Source: Paenibacillus sp. AN1007
GTDB taxonomy: Bacteria; Bacillota; Bacilli; Paenibacillales; Paenibacillaceae
Reading direction: 5' to 3'
Assembly: GCF_040702995.1 (NCBI RefSeq)
Contig: NZ_CP159992.1
Coordinates: forward strand, 2,071,501-2,135,500
DNA: 64,000 nt
The notes below the pieces were generated by a model that was not told the origin of the DNA, ran no database searches, and saw only the letters and a program-made list of their open reading frames with translations. Below are positions 16,777 to 25,925 of this stretch, one piece after another (the stretch's first letter is position 1; each line of letters starts with the position of its first letter). Made by a program: the position numbers and the translations under genes.

Positions 16777-17328
16777 GTGATCAATGCGGCATCCAAATTG
16801 TTGGCGGTATTGCTTGCAGTTCTTCTGCTTTATGTATATCCTGCGGCCGAAACTGCAGAACGTCAGGATGATATTGCACGTATGACTGCAGCTCAGAATG
16901 TCACACGGTTGGTCGATGCTGTGCGAACTAAAGGTTATATCTCACCACGAATGCTGATGGAGTTCGAAGAGCAGTTAGCCCGAACGGGTAACAACTATGA
17001 TCTCTCAATGGAACATTTGCATAAAAAATACGTACCTCAATATACGGACCCGATGAATCAAACCAGCTTTACGGGAACCTATGAGGTTGTTCATGATGGA
17101 TATTACTTGTCTCAAATCAGGGATCGCCTCTTTCCGCCGTCTGGAACATTGTCCATAGAAGATCCGGAGCGCCGATATATGCTAAACGTGGGTGATTACT
17201 TCACTGTGAGTCTCAAAAGCACCAATCGCACACCAGCTATGCTTTTACGGGAGTGGTTATTAGGTACAGCGCAAGCTTCTGCGGTTTTTGCCACACATGG
17301 GGGCATGGTGCTGAATGAAGATTACTGA
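16777..17328 (+). CDS. Single-pass surface protein, TadE/TadF position
   Basis: A 183-residue protein: N-terminal membrane helix (LLAVLLAVLLLYVYPA) immediately after the start, then a helical stretch (RMTAAQNVTRLVDAVRTKG) and a beta-rich outside domain. The arrangement resembles TadE/TadF pseudopilins and DUF4320-like proteins, without a firm match. I chose GTG 16777 because AGGAGGGAGG lies ~9 bases before it; the earlier in-frame TTG 16756 and GTG 16771 precede or crowd that site. It overlaps the next gene by 14 bases. Confidence 0.6.
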   Translation: MINAASKLLAVLLAVLLLYVYPAAETAERQDDIARMTAAQNVTRLVDAVRTKGYISPRMLMEFEEQLARTGNNYDLSMEHLHKKYVPQYTDPMNQTSFTGTYEVVHDGYYLSQIRDRLFPPSGTLSIEDPERRYMLNVGDYFTVSLKSTNRTPAMLLREWLLGTAQASAVFATHGGMVLNEDY

Positions 17329-18337
17329 ACTTTCCATCGTATTTGTATTGATTTTTTTTCCGCTCTTTTATATTTTCACACTCCGTACCCATGATGTTCA
17401 GAAAGCGAGTGAGCTTGCTTATCGTTACCAAACAGCACTTCAAACCGCAGTGATGGATGCTGGCGCAGTTATGCATCAGAACGAGAAACAACATGCCGAG
17501 GCAGGGTACGAATCCATCAAATTTGTTAGGGCGGATAAGGAACTTGCGCTGTCTGCATTTACCCAAACGATGGCTTTGAACATGGGCATACAGAATGATC
17601 CGCCTGCTGTTCAGCATATGTTTGACTACATTCCGGCAATCGTGATACTCGATTATGACGGTTATTATATGTATGCCAAAGAGACCGCAATGACAGGGGA
17701 GATAGAAAGGTCTTTCAGACATGTGTGGAGCGCTAAAAAACCTTATACATACTCAGATTCGGACGGAAACAGCATTAATTTTACACTTGACGGTTATATT
17801 TATGCTTATGATGCCGGTGCGGGAAAATGGATCGAAGGATTTCAGCAGGAACTGGCTGCAGACTCAACAATTACACTCCTTCAAGACACAGCGGTCTTTG
17901 AACAGGTGCGGCGCAGCCGGATCGTGACTCGTGTTCAGGATGATCTGGCAGACGTCATTAATCGTCATAATGAATTCGCCAGGAAGAATGGGATATCTTA
18001 TCTGTTCACGATGCCCTTGATCTCACAGGAAGATTGGTATAATTCGATCAATGATACTGGCTTGATGGCTTTTATCCAAGGCATTGCTGCTGGAGATCAA
18101 AAAATTAACAATTATGCAATTGGCGGAGGAAGACTGGTTAAAAGAACAGCAGTTGTTGGCGGAATGGATTCCGCAACAGGCATTAAATATCATTATCCTG
18201 CGACCTGTAATCCCGGTTTTCGTGCGGAGGAGGTATTTACGACTGCAAAGCAGGCAGCAGCGAGAGGGTATTTTGAGTATAACTGCTCTGCCCATTTTTC
18301 ATTACTTTCAGAAAACACAGAATCTGTGCTAGAATAG
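17315..18337 (+). CDS. Large single-pass surface protein of the Tad-like locus
   Basis: A 340-residue protein with one N-terminal membrane helix (SIVFVLIFFPLFYIFTL) and a ~315-residue outside domain. It contains repeated Tyr-rich strands (AIVILDYDGYYMYAKE; NFTLDGYIYAYDAG) and two Cys near residues 298 and 324 that could form a disulfide. No family is recognised. As the last and largest surface protein of the operon it could be a tip, adhesin or TadG-like component; this is inference from position only. No terminator hairpin was found before the ABC-F gene 53 bases downstream. Confidence 0.6.
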   Translation: MKITELSIVFVLIFFPLFYIFTLRTHDVQKASELAYRYQTALQTAVMDAGAVMHQNEKQHAEAGYESIKFVRADKELALSAFTQTMALNMGIQNDPPAVQHMFDYIPAIVILDYDGYYMYAKETAMTGEIERSFRHVWSAKKPYTYSDSDGNSINFTLDGYIYAYDAGAGKWIEGFQQELAADSTITLLQDTAVFEQVRRSRIVTRVQDDLADVINRHNEFARKNGISYLFTMPLISQEDWYNSINDTGLMAFIQGIAAGDQKINNYAIGGGRLVKRTAVVGGMDSATGIKYHYPATCNPGFRAEEVFTTAKQAAARGYFEYNCSAHFSLLSENTESVLE

Positions 18338-18390
18338 GGGTTTGAAACGTGAACTAAAGTAATGTAAATAGATAGGAGCAGCCTCATCTT

Positions 18391-19944
18391 ATGAGTTTAT
18401 TGTCAGTAGAGAACGTCAGTCACAATTTTGGAGACCGAACGTTATTTAAAAATGTTTCTTTTCGTCTGCTTGCCGGAGAACGTGTAGGTCTAGTCGGAGC
18501 TAATGGCGCCGGGAAATCAACATTAATGAATATCCTTACAGGAAAACTTCTTAAAGACAGCGGTAAAGTAGAGTGGACGCCGAAAGTTCGTTATGGATAT
18601 CTGGATCAACACACCAAGTTAACACCAGGTAGGACGATTCGAGATGTGCTTAAAGATGCGTTTCTGCCGCTGCTGGAATTGGAAAAGGAAATGATGGCCA
18701 TCACCGACCAGATGGCCGATGCAGACGCGGACAAGCTGGAGCAGCTGCTCGAAGAAATGGGCGAGATCCAGGAACAGCTGGAACAGGGCGATTTTTATTT
18801 AATTGATGTCAAAGTGGAAGAGATGGCTAATGGTCTGGGATTGAATGCCATTGGGCTGGATCGTGATGTTGCTGCACTTAGCGGCGGACAGCGTACGAAG
18901 GTACTTCTTGCCAAGTTATTACTGGAGAAGCCTACTGCGTTGTTGTTGGATGAGCCGACAAACTATCTGGATGTAGAGCATATTGAATGGCTGACACGAT
19001 ATTTGAGAGACTATCCGCATGCATTTTTGCTGATCTCCCATGATACGGAGTTTATGAATGAAGTTGTGAATGTCATCTACCATCTGGAGTTTGCCAAATT
19101 GACGCGTTACGCTGCCAATTATGAGAAATTCCTGGAAATGGCGGATATGCAAAAAGCGCAGCACATTGATGCTTATGAGAAGCAGCAGGAGTATATCAAA
19201 AAGCAGGAAGATTTCATTCAGCGGAACAAGGCCAGAGCTTCGACCTCAGGACGGGCGAAGAGCCGGGAGAAACAACTTGGTAAGATTGACCGGATTGATC
19301 GTCCGGATGAAGCGGCAAAACCAACATTCAAATTCAAGGATGCCCGGGCGAGCAGTAAAACCGTTTTTGAAGGTATTGATTTTGAAATTGGTTACACATA
19401 CCCGCTGCTGCCGAAAATGACAATGACGATAGAACGTGGAGAAAAGATTGCTATTGTTGGTTGTAATGGTGTTGGTAAATCGACACTTCTCAAGACCATT
19501 CTGGGTAAGATTGCGCCAATCAGCGGCAAAACATTTCTGGGAGATTATCTGGAGACAGCCTATTTCGAACAGGAAGTGCGTGCCGAAAACATTACACCGA
19601 TCGATGATGTTTGGAATGAATTTTCACATCTGACACAGAACGAAGTGCGAGGGCATCTTGCACGCTGTGGTCTCAAAAATGAGCACATCACTCGCCCTCT
19701 TAATATGCTGAGCGGAGGAGAGCAGGCTAAAGTCCGATTGTGTAAACTGCTGATGCGGGAAAGCAACTGGGTTTTGTTTGATGAGCCGACGAACCATCTG
19801 GATGTCACCGCAAAAGCTGAGCTGCAGCGTGCATTGAAAGAGTATAAAGGAACCGTTTTGCTTGTATCGCACGAACCGGATTTTTACGAAGACTGGGTTA
19901 CCAAAACGTGGAATGTAGAAGAGTGGTCCGAAAATGCACGATGA
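18391..19944 (+). CDS. ABC-F family ATPase (YkpA/YbiT-like)
   Basis: A 517-residue protein with two ABC domains and no membrane segment: GANGAGKS with LSGGQRTK in the first, GCNGVGKS with LSGGEQAK in the second, joined by a charged P-site-tRNA-interaction linker (YIKKQEDFIQRNKARA). ABC-F proteins bind the ribosome E site and relieve stalls or confer drug protection. The length and linker fit the YbiT/YkpA subgroup, which is usually housekeeping rather than resistance. ATG 18391 follows GATAGGAGC. The gene is independent of the thiamine operon downstream, which has its own riboswitch. Confidence 0.9.
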   Translation: MSLLSVENVSHNFGDRTLFKNVSFRLLAGERVGLVGANGAGKSTLMNILTGKLLKDSGKVEWTPKVRYGYLDQHTKLTPGRTIRDVLKDAFLPLLELEKEMMAITDQMADADADKLEQLLEEMGEIQEQLEQGDFYLIDVKVEEMANGLGLNAIGLDRDVAALSGGQRTKVLLAKLLLEKPTALLLDEPTNYLDVEHIEWLTRYLRDYPHAFLLISHDTEFMNEVVNVIYHLEFAKLTRYAANYEKFLEMADMQKAQHIDAYEKQQEYIKKQEDFIQRNKARASTSGRAKSREKQLGKIDRIDRPDEAAKPTFKFKDARASSKTVFEGIDFEIGYTYPLLPKMTMTIERGEKIAIVGCNGVGKSTLLKTILGKIAPISGKTFLGDYLETAYFEQEVRAENITPIDDVWNEFSHLTQNEVRGHLARCGLKNEHITRPLNMLSGGEQAKVRLCKLLMRESNWVLFDEPTNHLDVTAKAELQRALKEYKGTVLLVSHEPDFYEDWVTKTWNVEEWSENAR

Positions 19945-19969
19945 CAAAAAAATTCGACTGTGGTAATAT
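19941..19969 (+). promoter_or_regulatory. Candidate promoter of the thiamine operon
   Basis: ATGACA (19941-19946), 17-base spacer, TAATAT (19964-19969), overlapping the end of the ABC-F gene. The predicted start near 19976 lies just before the TPP aptamer. Confidence 0.5.
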
Positions 19970-19988
19970 AGGCTACAACTTCATATGA

Positions 19989-20082
19989 ACACTAGGGGGG
20001 CCGCACGAGCGGCTGAGATGGAAGAATGCGATTCCGGACCCTTTGCACCTGATCTGGATCATACCAGCGTAGGGAAGTGGCG
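19989..20082 (+). promoter_or_regulatory. TPP riboswitch (THI element)
   Basis: The conserved segments appear in order: GGGGGG, GGCTGAGAT, GGACCCTTTGCACCTGATC, TGGATCATACCAGCGTAGGG and AAG. It precedes the thiazole-synthesis genes. A strong terminator lies 165 bases downstream, so termination control is likely; I could not identify the antiterminator pairing. The spacer 20083-20246 holds no convincing gene. Confidence 0.95.
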
Positions 20083-20246
20083 CGTTTCAGCAAAAACGAC
20101 AGTAAGTGATCCTCCAAAATATGAACAGGATCTCTACACTGCAGGTGATGCAGGCTTTCGATACCGGGCTAATAGTTAATGGGTATTTTAACTGTTAACA
20201 GGTATAACTGCATTTTCGTTATTGAACTGAATCTTTGTTTATACGC

Positions 20247-20275
20247 AGCCGCTCCCCTACGGGAGCGGCTTTTTT
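20247..20275 (+). terminator. Terminator in the thiamine leader
   Basis: A perfect 10-bp stem (AGCCGCTCCC with GGGAGCGGCT, loop CTAC) followed by six Ts. It lies between the TPP aptamer and tenI and is the probable expression platform. Confidence 0.9.
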
Positions 20276-20380
20276 GATTTTTTATTAATATTTTTGGTTT
20301 CCGTATAAGCGATGTGAGGAGGGAGAACAAAGCTGCGTACAGTAAAATGCGAGAATGAAGCAGGGAGATTACGTGAGCAG

Positions 20381-21085
20381 ATGAAGGAATTAGCCGAGCA
20401 GAAGAAATACCAACCGCAGAAGTTGGAAGAGAGCTTTAGACGGAGGTGTGAACAAGATCACTGCTCTTTTGAGCTGCATGCTGTATCCACAAATAAAGGG
20501 GAACAAGCGGCCATGCTGCGGGCAGCCAAGGAAATATGGCCTTGGGTGGATTATATTCACATCCGGGAAAAGCATCTCACGCTGCAGCAGCGGTTCAACT
20601 GGGCCAAGCAGATGGCAGCGTCCGGTATTCCAGCATCTCACATTGTAATAAATGGTGCGAATCCGTCGGAGTCCAGCCCCTTTTATCAAGGTGTGCATTG
20701 GAGTCGGGAGATGCTGCATAAGGCAGGAGTGGAGATGGCAGCCTGGCATCAGCATGATGTCCGAATGAGATTAGGCATATCCGTGCATTCCGCCGAGGAG
20801 GCGAGAATCGCTGAAGAGTTTGGAGCAGATTACCTTTTTTTCGGCCATGTGTACGCGAGTCAGAGCAAACCGGATACAGCACCAAGGGGATTGGCCGTAT
20901 TGGCAGAGGTATGTTCAAGTGTTCGCGTGCCTGTTATCGCGATCGGAGGTATACAGCCAAGCCATATTCAGGCTGTCCGGTCATCTGGAGCCAGGGGGGC
21001 CGCTGTAATTTCAAGTATTTTAAAACATGAAAGCCCAGCCTATGCTGCCGCTCTTTTCAAACAAGCTGTGGAAGCCGGAATGTGA
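20381..21085 (+). CDS. tenI: Thiazole tautomerase TenI / thiamine-phosphate-synthase-like protein
   Basis: A TIM-barrel protein of the ThiE/TenI family: ELHAVST at the start of the fold, DYIHIREK, GISVHSAEEA, ADYLFFGHVYASQSKP and IAIGGIQP. The HVY...SKP loop and the linkage to thiO-thiS-thiG-thiF fit TenI, which converts the thiazole tautomer made by ThiG. The protein has ~30 extra residues before the usual N-terminus. ATG 20381 lacks a good ribosome site, whereas a GAGGAGGGA at 20315 lies 9 bases before an in-frame CTG at 20333, so the true start is uncertain. Confidence 0.85.
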   Translation: MKELAEQKKYQPQKLEESFRRRCEQDHCSFELHAVSTNKGEQAAMLRAAKEIWPWVDYIHIREKHLTLQQRFNWAKQMAASGIPASHIVINGANPSESSPFYQGVHWSREMLHKAGVEMAAWHQHDVRMRLGISVHSAEEARIAEEFGADYLFFGHVYASQSKPDTAPRGLAVLAEVCSSVRVPVIAIGGIQPSHIQAVRSSGARGAAVISSILKHESPAYAAALFKQAVEAGM

Positions 21086-21136
21086 ATGGTCGACAGCCAA
21101 GGAGATGTACAGCTGCGAAGTTAAGGAGATGAGAAC

Positions 21137-22381
21137 GTGGAACAGAAAAGTATGAATCAATCTGAGGAGGCTTTCCCCTCATCGAGTAAATACGATAACC
21201 CTGAGCTTGACTCCATATGTAAACCATCAACTGAACCGTCAGAAGCTTTCCAAGCAGAAACCATTATTATTGGCGGGGGAATTATCGGCTGTGCGATTGC
21301 TTTTGAACTGGCATCCAGAGGCAGGGAAGTACTGCTTCTCGAACAGTCCGAGATTGCGAGTGGGAGTTCAGGTGCAGCCGCTGGTATGCTTGCAGCAGAT
21401 AGTGAGGATTTTGCCCATCCTCTTATTGCACGGGCGGCGCGCGACAGCAGAGAACTGCTGCATCACCAAAAAGAGCAGCTGTACGCTCTTACAGGAATGG
21501 AGATAGGTCTTAGGCACACCGGTTTTATCACACCTTTTCGTTCCTATAGTGAGCTGAGTCGCTGCAAAGATAAACAAAATAATTCATCAGTTAAGAATCA
21601 GCTTTGGTGGGACAGAAGCACTGTGGAGCGGGAAGCGGCATGGCTGAACCGGGATGTGTACGGAGCTTATTACAGACCTTTGGAGAGCGAAGTGCTGCCT
21701 GTGTCGCTGACCAGAGCTTATGCGAGGGCAGCTCACATGATGGGAGCGCGGATTTGGGAAGGTGTGCAGGACATTCGTCTCGTTGTAAATAACAATGGAG
21801 TGCAGGGCGTGGCAGCTGCCAAGCGAGAGATAACCTGCAAACATGTGATTGTGGCTGCTGGATTACATGGAGAGCAGCTGATGAGTCAGGTAGGGGTAGC
21901 TCTGCCATCGTGTCCGGTGAAAGGAGAAATAGCCGCAATCCGATTTTCGGCAGAACAAGCAGGATATAGACCTGATCGTACAATCTATGCAGAAGACGTT
22001 TACGTTGTTCCCAAAGCCAACGGAGAAGTATGGATCGGTGCAACCAGTCTGCCTGGCCGAACAGATCGCAGTGTGTCTGCACATAGCGTTCAACGGCTGC
22101 TCACTGCGGCAGGTTATTGGGTTCCGGGAGTCAAGGAAGCGGAATTTTTGCGTGCATGGGCAGGAGTGAGACCTTCTACACCTGATGGGCTGCCGTATAT
22201 CGGTCAATGTGAACAAGTTCCCGGCTTGTACGCTGCATATGGACATTTTCGGAATGGGATTTTACTTAGTGCGATAACCGGTCGCTGGATCGCGGATATG
22301 CTGGAAGGCAAAAGTGCGGAAGAGATGGGAATTGAAGCATTATCGCCTGAGCGATTGAACAGAAAGGGTGTTGTGCTGTGA
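21137..22381 (+). CDS. thiO: Glycine oxidase ThiO
   Basis: A 414-residue FAD-dependent oxidase. The dinucleotide motif GGGIIGCAIAFELA followed by VLLLEQ is near residue 48, and the C-terminal FAD contact region GVRPSTPDGLPYIG and GHFRNGILL is intact. ThiO oxidises glycine to the imine that ThiG uses for the thiazole ring. The first ~38 residues form a Ser/Glu-rich extension not seen in typical ThiO. Start GTG 21137 follows AAGGAGATGAG; the stop overlaps the thiS start by 4 bases. Confidence 0.92.
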   Translation: MEQKSMNQSEEAFPSSSKYDNPELDSICKPSTEPSEAFQAETIIIGGGIIGCAIAFELASRGREVLLLEQSEIASGSSGAAAGMLAADSEDFAHPLIARAARDSRELLHHQKEQLYALTGMEIGLRHTGFITPFRSYSELSRCKDKQNNSSVKNQLWWDRSTVEREAAWLNRDVYGAYYRPLESEVLPVSLTRAYARAAHMMGARIWEGVQDIRLVVNNNGVQGVAAAKREITCKHVIVAAGLHGEQLMSQVGVALPSCPVKGEIAAIRFSAEQAGYRPDRTIYAEDVYVVPKANGEVWIGATSLPGRTDRSVSAHSVQRLLTAAGYWVPGVKEAEFLRAWAGVRPSTPDGLPYIGQCEQVPGLYAAYGHFRNGILLSAITGRWIADMLEGKSAEEMGIEALSPERLNRKGVVL

Positions 22382-22581
22382 ACATCATCGTGAACGGTCA
22401 GAAGATGGAGATTGACGATGAACTAAATCGAGTGGATAAATTACTGCAATCGTTCAACCTGCAGGTGAAAACGGTAGTTGTGGAGTTAAATCGCAGTATT
22501 TTGACCAAGGATCATCATGAGATAACAATGTTAAGAGAAGGCGATCGCATTGAGATTGTTCACTTTGTAGGTGGCGGTTAA
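22378..22581 (+). CDS. thiS: Sulfur carrier protein ThiS
   Basis: A 67-residue ubiquitin-like carrier ending in VHFVGGG; the C-terminal glycine is adenylated by ThiF and converted to a thiocarboxylate that donates sulfur to ThiG. It starts at GTG 22378 inside the thiO stop region (4-base overlap), so it is translationally coupled. Confidence 0.95.
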   Translation: MNIIVNGQKMEIDDELNRVDKLLQSFNLQVKTVVVELNRSILTKDHHEITMLREGDRIEIVHFVGGG

Positions 22582-22608
22582 TCATTATAGACAGGGGATG
22601 CGTGGAAC

Positions 22609-23376
22609 ATGTTAACTATCGGAAAATATTCGTTTGAATCGAGACTGCTGCTCGGAACAGGGAAATTTTCAGACCTGGAGATTCAAGGCCAGGCTGTAGA
22701 AGCTTCGGGTACGGAGGTGCTTACCTTTGCCGTACGTCGTCTGAATTTGGAGGAAACGGAGAAAAAACACTTTCTGGATACGTTAGATTTGAGCAAATAC
22801 ACACTGCTGCCCAATACTGCGGGTGCATCAACGGCAGAAGAAGCTGTAAGAATTGCTGAGCTTGCGCGGGCTTCGGGACTTTGTGATATGATAAAAGTCG
22901 AAGTCATCGGTGACGGAATAACGTTACTTCCAGATCCGATCGAAACGTACAAGGCCTGCAGTATTTTGCTGGAAAAGGGATTCACCGTACTGCCTTATAT
23001 TTCGGATGACGTTATCCTGGCTAAACGGCTGCAGCTGCTGGGCGTACATGCAGTCATGCCTGGGGCTTCTCCTATTGGTGCGGGTAGAGGCATTATTAAC
23101 CCGTATAATCTGGAAATCATCATAGAGCAGGCGGTTGTGCCTGTTATCGTTGATGCAGGTCTGCGTTCACCTAAGGATGCTGCCTTTGCCATGGAGCTTG
23201 GGGCAGATGGTGTGCTGCTTAACACTGCGGTATCTGGATCAGATGATCCCGTCTTAATGGCAAAAGCGATGCGGCTGGGGGTTGAAGCAGGTAGACTGGC
23301 TTACGAAGCAGGCATGATTCCTATGAAGCGTTATGCTGCAGCAAGCAGTCCGGTGGAAGGAATGGTTCATACATGA
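22609..23376 (+). CDS. thiG: Thiazole synthase ThiG
   Basis: A 255-residue TIM barrel. Lys96 in MIKVEVIGD is the expected Schiff-base residue; [25 protein letters not shown] and [11 protein letters not shown] are family signatures. It builds the thiamine thiazole from deoxyxylulose phosphate, the glycine imine and ThiS thiocarboxylate. It overlaps thiF by 4 bases. Confidence 0.97.
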   Translation: MLTIGKYSFESRLLLGTGKFSDLEIQGQAVEASGTEVLTFAVRRLNLEETEKKHFLDTLDLSKYTLLPNTAGASTAEEAVRIAELARASGLCDMIKVEVIGDGITLLPDPIETYKACSILLEKGFTVLPYISDDVILAKRLQLLGVHAVMPGASPIGAGRGIINPYNLEIIIEQAVVPVIVDAGLRSPKDAAFAMELGADGVLLNTAVSGSDDPVLMAKAMRLGVEAGRLAYEAGMIPMKRYAAASSPVEGMVHT

Positions 23377-24422
23377 CAGATCAGTTACAGCACGCGGAGC
23401 AGGCAGATCGTTATTCGAGACAGGAACGATATGCGCCGCTTGGCAGAGAAGGTCAGGCTAGACTGAGTGACAGCAAAGTTTTAATTATTGGAGCCGGAGC
23501 GCTTGGAACAGGTATTGCAGAGACACTGGTTCGTTCCGGTGTTGGTCAGATTACGATTGTGGATCGGGACTATGTGGAATGGAGCAACCTGCAGCGGCAG
23601 CAGCTATATGTTGAACAGGATGCGATTGACCGTATGCCCAAAGCAATGGCAGCCCTCAAACGTTTATCCGCCATTAATTCAACAGTCCGCATTGAAGCTA
23701 AAGTAATGGATGTGCGGGTGGATGAATTGGAAGACCTCATTCAGCATACCGACTTGATTATGGATGCAACCGATAATTTTGATACAAGACTGCTCATTAA
23801 TGATATGGCACAGAAACATCAAATTCCTTGGATTTACGGGGGATGTGTTGGCAGTTATGGGATTACGTATACATTCTTGCCCGGTGATACGCCCTGTCTG
23901 AACTGTCTTTTGGGAGAAGTGCCGCTGGGTGGAGATACTTGTGACACATCGGGCATTATACCACAAGCGGTACAGATGGTGACGGCCAATCAAACGGCGG
24001 AAGCGATGAAGCTGCTGAGCGGTAACGAAGCAGCCCTCAGACGTAAACTGCTGTCATTTGATGTGTGGAGGAACGAGTACATAAGCATTAATGTAGATGG
24101 AGCCAAAAAGCACGATTGTGCCTCATGCGGCCCATCCGCAGCTTATCCGTTTCTTTCTGCATCCAATTTGGAGAAAACAGATGTGCTGTGCGGCAGAGAT
24201 ACCGTCCAGATTAGACCTGCCCGCCGCATGCAGCTGGACCTGCTGCATACAGCAGAGCGCTTGATGAAGCTGGGGGAAGGAAAAGTGGAAAACAATCCTT
24301 TTCTGGTGTCATTCACGATCGGCCATCATCGGTTGGTTATTTTTCAGGATGGCCGTGTTCTTGTTCATGGGACAAAAGATACGGCTGAAGCTCGAACATT
24401 AGTTCATCGCTATTTCGGCTGA
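23373..24422 (+). CDS. thiF: ThiS adenylyltransferase ThiF (ThiF/MoeB/HesA family)
   Basis: A 349-residue E1-like enzyme: nucleotide motif [13 protein letters not shown], catalytic DATDNFDTR, zinc-binding CLNC and CASC pairs, and the DTCDTSG loop with a conserved Cys. It adenylates the C-terminus of ThiS. The protein is about 80-100 residues longer than the core domain; the tail (from about residue 255) resembles a small beta domain rather than a rhodanese. MoeB-like activity cannot be excluded by sequence, but the operon position supports ThiF. It is the last gene before a terminator. Confidence 0.92.
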   Translation: MTDQLQHAEQADRYSRQERYAPLGREGQARLSDSKVLIIGAGALGTGIAETLVRSGVGQITIVDRDYVEWSNLQRQQLYVEQDAIDRMPKAMAALKRLSAINSTVRIEAKVMDVRVDELEDLIQHTDLIMDATDNFDTRLLINDMAQKHQIPWIYGGCVGSYGITYTFLPGDTPCLNCLLGEVPLGGDTCDTSGIIPQAVQMVTANQTAEAMKLLSGNEAALRRKLLSFDVWRNEYISINVDGAKKHDCASCGPSAAYPFLSASNLEKTDVLCGRDTVQIRPARRMQLDLLHTAERLMKLGEGKVENNPFLVSFTIGHHRLVIFQDGRVLVHGTKDTAEARTLVHRYFG

Positions 24423-24460
24423 CTCACATGATCTTCTGATTTAATCACATTATGTCTGGC

Positions 24461-24496
24461 AAAGTCTGTTCCTACGGGAATGGACTTTTTCTTTTT
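24461..24496 (+). terminator. Terminator of the thiamine operon
   Basis: AAGTC-TG-TTCC pairs with GGAA-TG-GACTT around a short loop, followed by TTTTTCTTTTT. Confidence 0.85.
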
Positions 24497-24562
24497 ATGG
24501 CATGCTAACTGTACAATCCATGCCAAGCGGCGGCGGAATACAGACGGGCCGGGTGATAATAG

Positions 24563-25261
24563 TTGAAAACAGTCATTTGTTTAATAGGGGCAGGGGAGTT
24601 AGCGAGCCGGATCAAAGACATCATAAAGGAAGAGGGCTATGAAATACAGGAGCTGGACTGGTCTGAATTACGCCAAAAAACGGACCGGAGGTCCACTCGT
24701 CCTCAATTAGTCCTGTTAGTTGACCGGGAACCTGAGCCTGTGCACTGGAGTGAGCCGGATAAAAAAGCGTTGAAAGAATGGATGAATCAGAGCTTACCCA
24801 TACCGCTCATGGTTATCATCCCGGAGACTTCTCCGCAGCGGGTCATTGATTGGCTCGATTTTGGTGCGAATGACGTGATGGAGGAGCCTGTGCACTGGAA
24901 GGTTATGCTTGCCAGAATACGCAGTCTGCTTCGGCTGTTTGCAAATGGAGCACATGACGGAGAGGAAATGATTGTTGTTCAAGACCTTAGAATTAATTTG
25001 CGATCGCGAAGAGTAAGCCGTGCAGGGCAGTATCTTAATCTGACTCCTAAAGAGTATGAGCTGCTGGAGTTTCTGGCACTGCATCTGAACGAAGCCTGTA
25101 CACGAAGTGATATTTTACGCGAGGTATGGGGATACGATTTTGCGATGGATACCAACGTCGTGGACGTGTATATTAAACATCTAAGGGTTAAAGTGGATAA
25201 GGGAAGAGAGATGAAACTGATCCATACGGTTCGGGGAATAGGCTATATGCTGCATGGTTAA
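24563..25261 (+). CDS. Atypical OmpR-type response regulator with degenerate receiver
   Basis: A 232-residue protein. The C-terminal half is a clear winged helix of the OmpR/PhoB type (LTPKEYELLEFLALH, VVDVYIKHLRVKVD, VRGIGYML). The N-terminal half has the receiver length but lacks the acidic pair (VICLIGAGEL) and has Glu where the conserved Lys should be (DVMEEPVHW instead of a KP loop). It is therefore unlikely to be switched by phosphorylation. No kinase gene is adjacent. Start TTG 24563 follows GGGTGAT. It converges on the NlpC/P60 gene. Confidence 0.85.
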   Translation: MKTVICLIGAGELASRIKDIIKEEGYEIQELDWSELRQKTDRRSTRPQLVLLVDREPEPVHWSEPDKKALKEWMNQSLPIPLMVIIPETSPQRVIDWLDFGANDVMEEPVHWKVMLARIRSLLRLFANGAHDGEEMIVVQDLRINLRSRRVSRAGQYLNLTPKEYELLEFLALHLNEACTRSDILREVWGYDFAMDTNVVDVYIKHLRVKVDKGREMKLIHTVRGIGYMLHG

Positions 25262-25333
25262 TGTAGAACAATTGGTTATGACCACCAGTCCCATCATTCA
25301 CCAGTTTGAGAGCGGGCTTATTCCGGGTAAAAC

Positions 25334-25359
25334 TAAAAAGACCGGATCAATTGATCCGG
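25334..25359 (-). terminator. Terminator of the NlpC/P60 gene
   Basis: The palindrome CCGGATCAATTGATCCGG (25342-25359) forms a hairpin; read on the minus strand it is followed by TCTTTTTAG. Confidence 0.75.
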
Positions 25360-25385
25360 CCCGTTGGATTTTATCTTACGTTAGA

Positions 25386-25880
25386 TTAGAGTACGCGGCG
25401 AGCTGTAATGTATGTTCTTTTCCACGTGCCTGAGTTCAGATCAGACAGTGTTACGCCAGGGGAACCGTACGTGTGAAGTATTTTGCCGTTTCCTGCATAC
25501 ACACCAACATGTGTAATGTTTGAACCGGTGGAGCGGCTGCCGCTCGAGAAGAAGACCATGTCGCCAACACGAAGATTGGCTTTGGAGACAAATTTACCTT
25601 CTTTAGATTGTTTAACGGAAGTGCGCGGAAGATCTACACCATACTTTTTGAAAATGTATTTCATAAAAGAAGAGCAGTCAAAGTACCTGGTAGTTGTTGT
25701 TGAAGCACCAAATTTATATGGAGTTCCAGTGAATTTTTTACCATAGTTTACAACTTGTTGTCCAGTAGATACAGATGCCGCATGTGCAGCAGGTGCATTA
25801 GTCATTGATACAGCTCCAAAACCTAGTACAGCGCACAACCCGACGGTTACGGCCTTTTGGATGAAGAAGTTTGTTTTCAT
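25386..25880 (-). CDS. Secreted NlpC/P60 cell-wall endopeptidase
   Basis: A 164-residue exported protein: signal peptide residues 1-34 with an AHA|AS cleavage site, then an NlpC/P60 domain with Cys69 (YFDCSSF), His124 (ITHVGVY) and His136. The family cuts peptidoglycan stem peptides, typically between D-gamma-Glu and diaminopimelate. No SH3 or LysM binding domain is attached. ATG at 25880 follows GGAGGTACT; the longer open frame upstream runs through the promoter. A WalR-like box overlaps the promoter, matching the way wall hydrolases are controlled in bacilli. Confidence 0.92.
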   Translation of the reverse strand: MKTNFFIQKAVTVGLCAVLGFGAVSMTNAPAAHAASVSTGQQVVNYGKKFTGTPYKFGASTTTTRYFDCSSFMKYIFKKYGVDLPRTSVKQSKEGKFVSKANLRVGDMVFFSSGSRSTGSNITHVGVYAGNGKILHTYGSPGVTLSDLNSGTWKRTYITARRVL

Positions 25881-25925
25881 GTTGTTAGTACCTCCAAAAT
25901 TCGTTTTCGTTAAGTTGCTAGAGCG

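Noticed and set aside
19985..20179. 64-codon open frame overlapping the TPP riboswitch
   Set aside because: It lies across the aptamer and has no ribosome site; the RNA structure explains the sequence.
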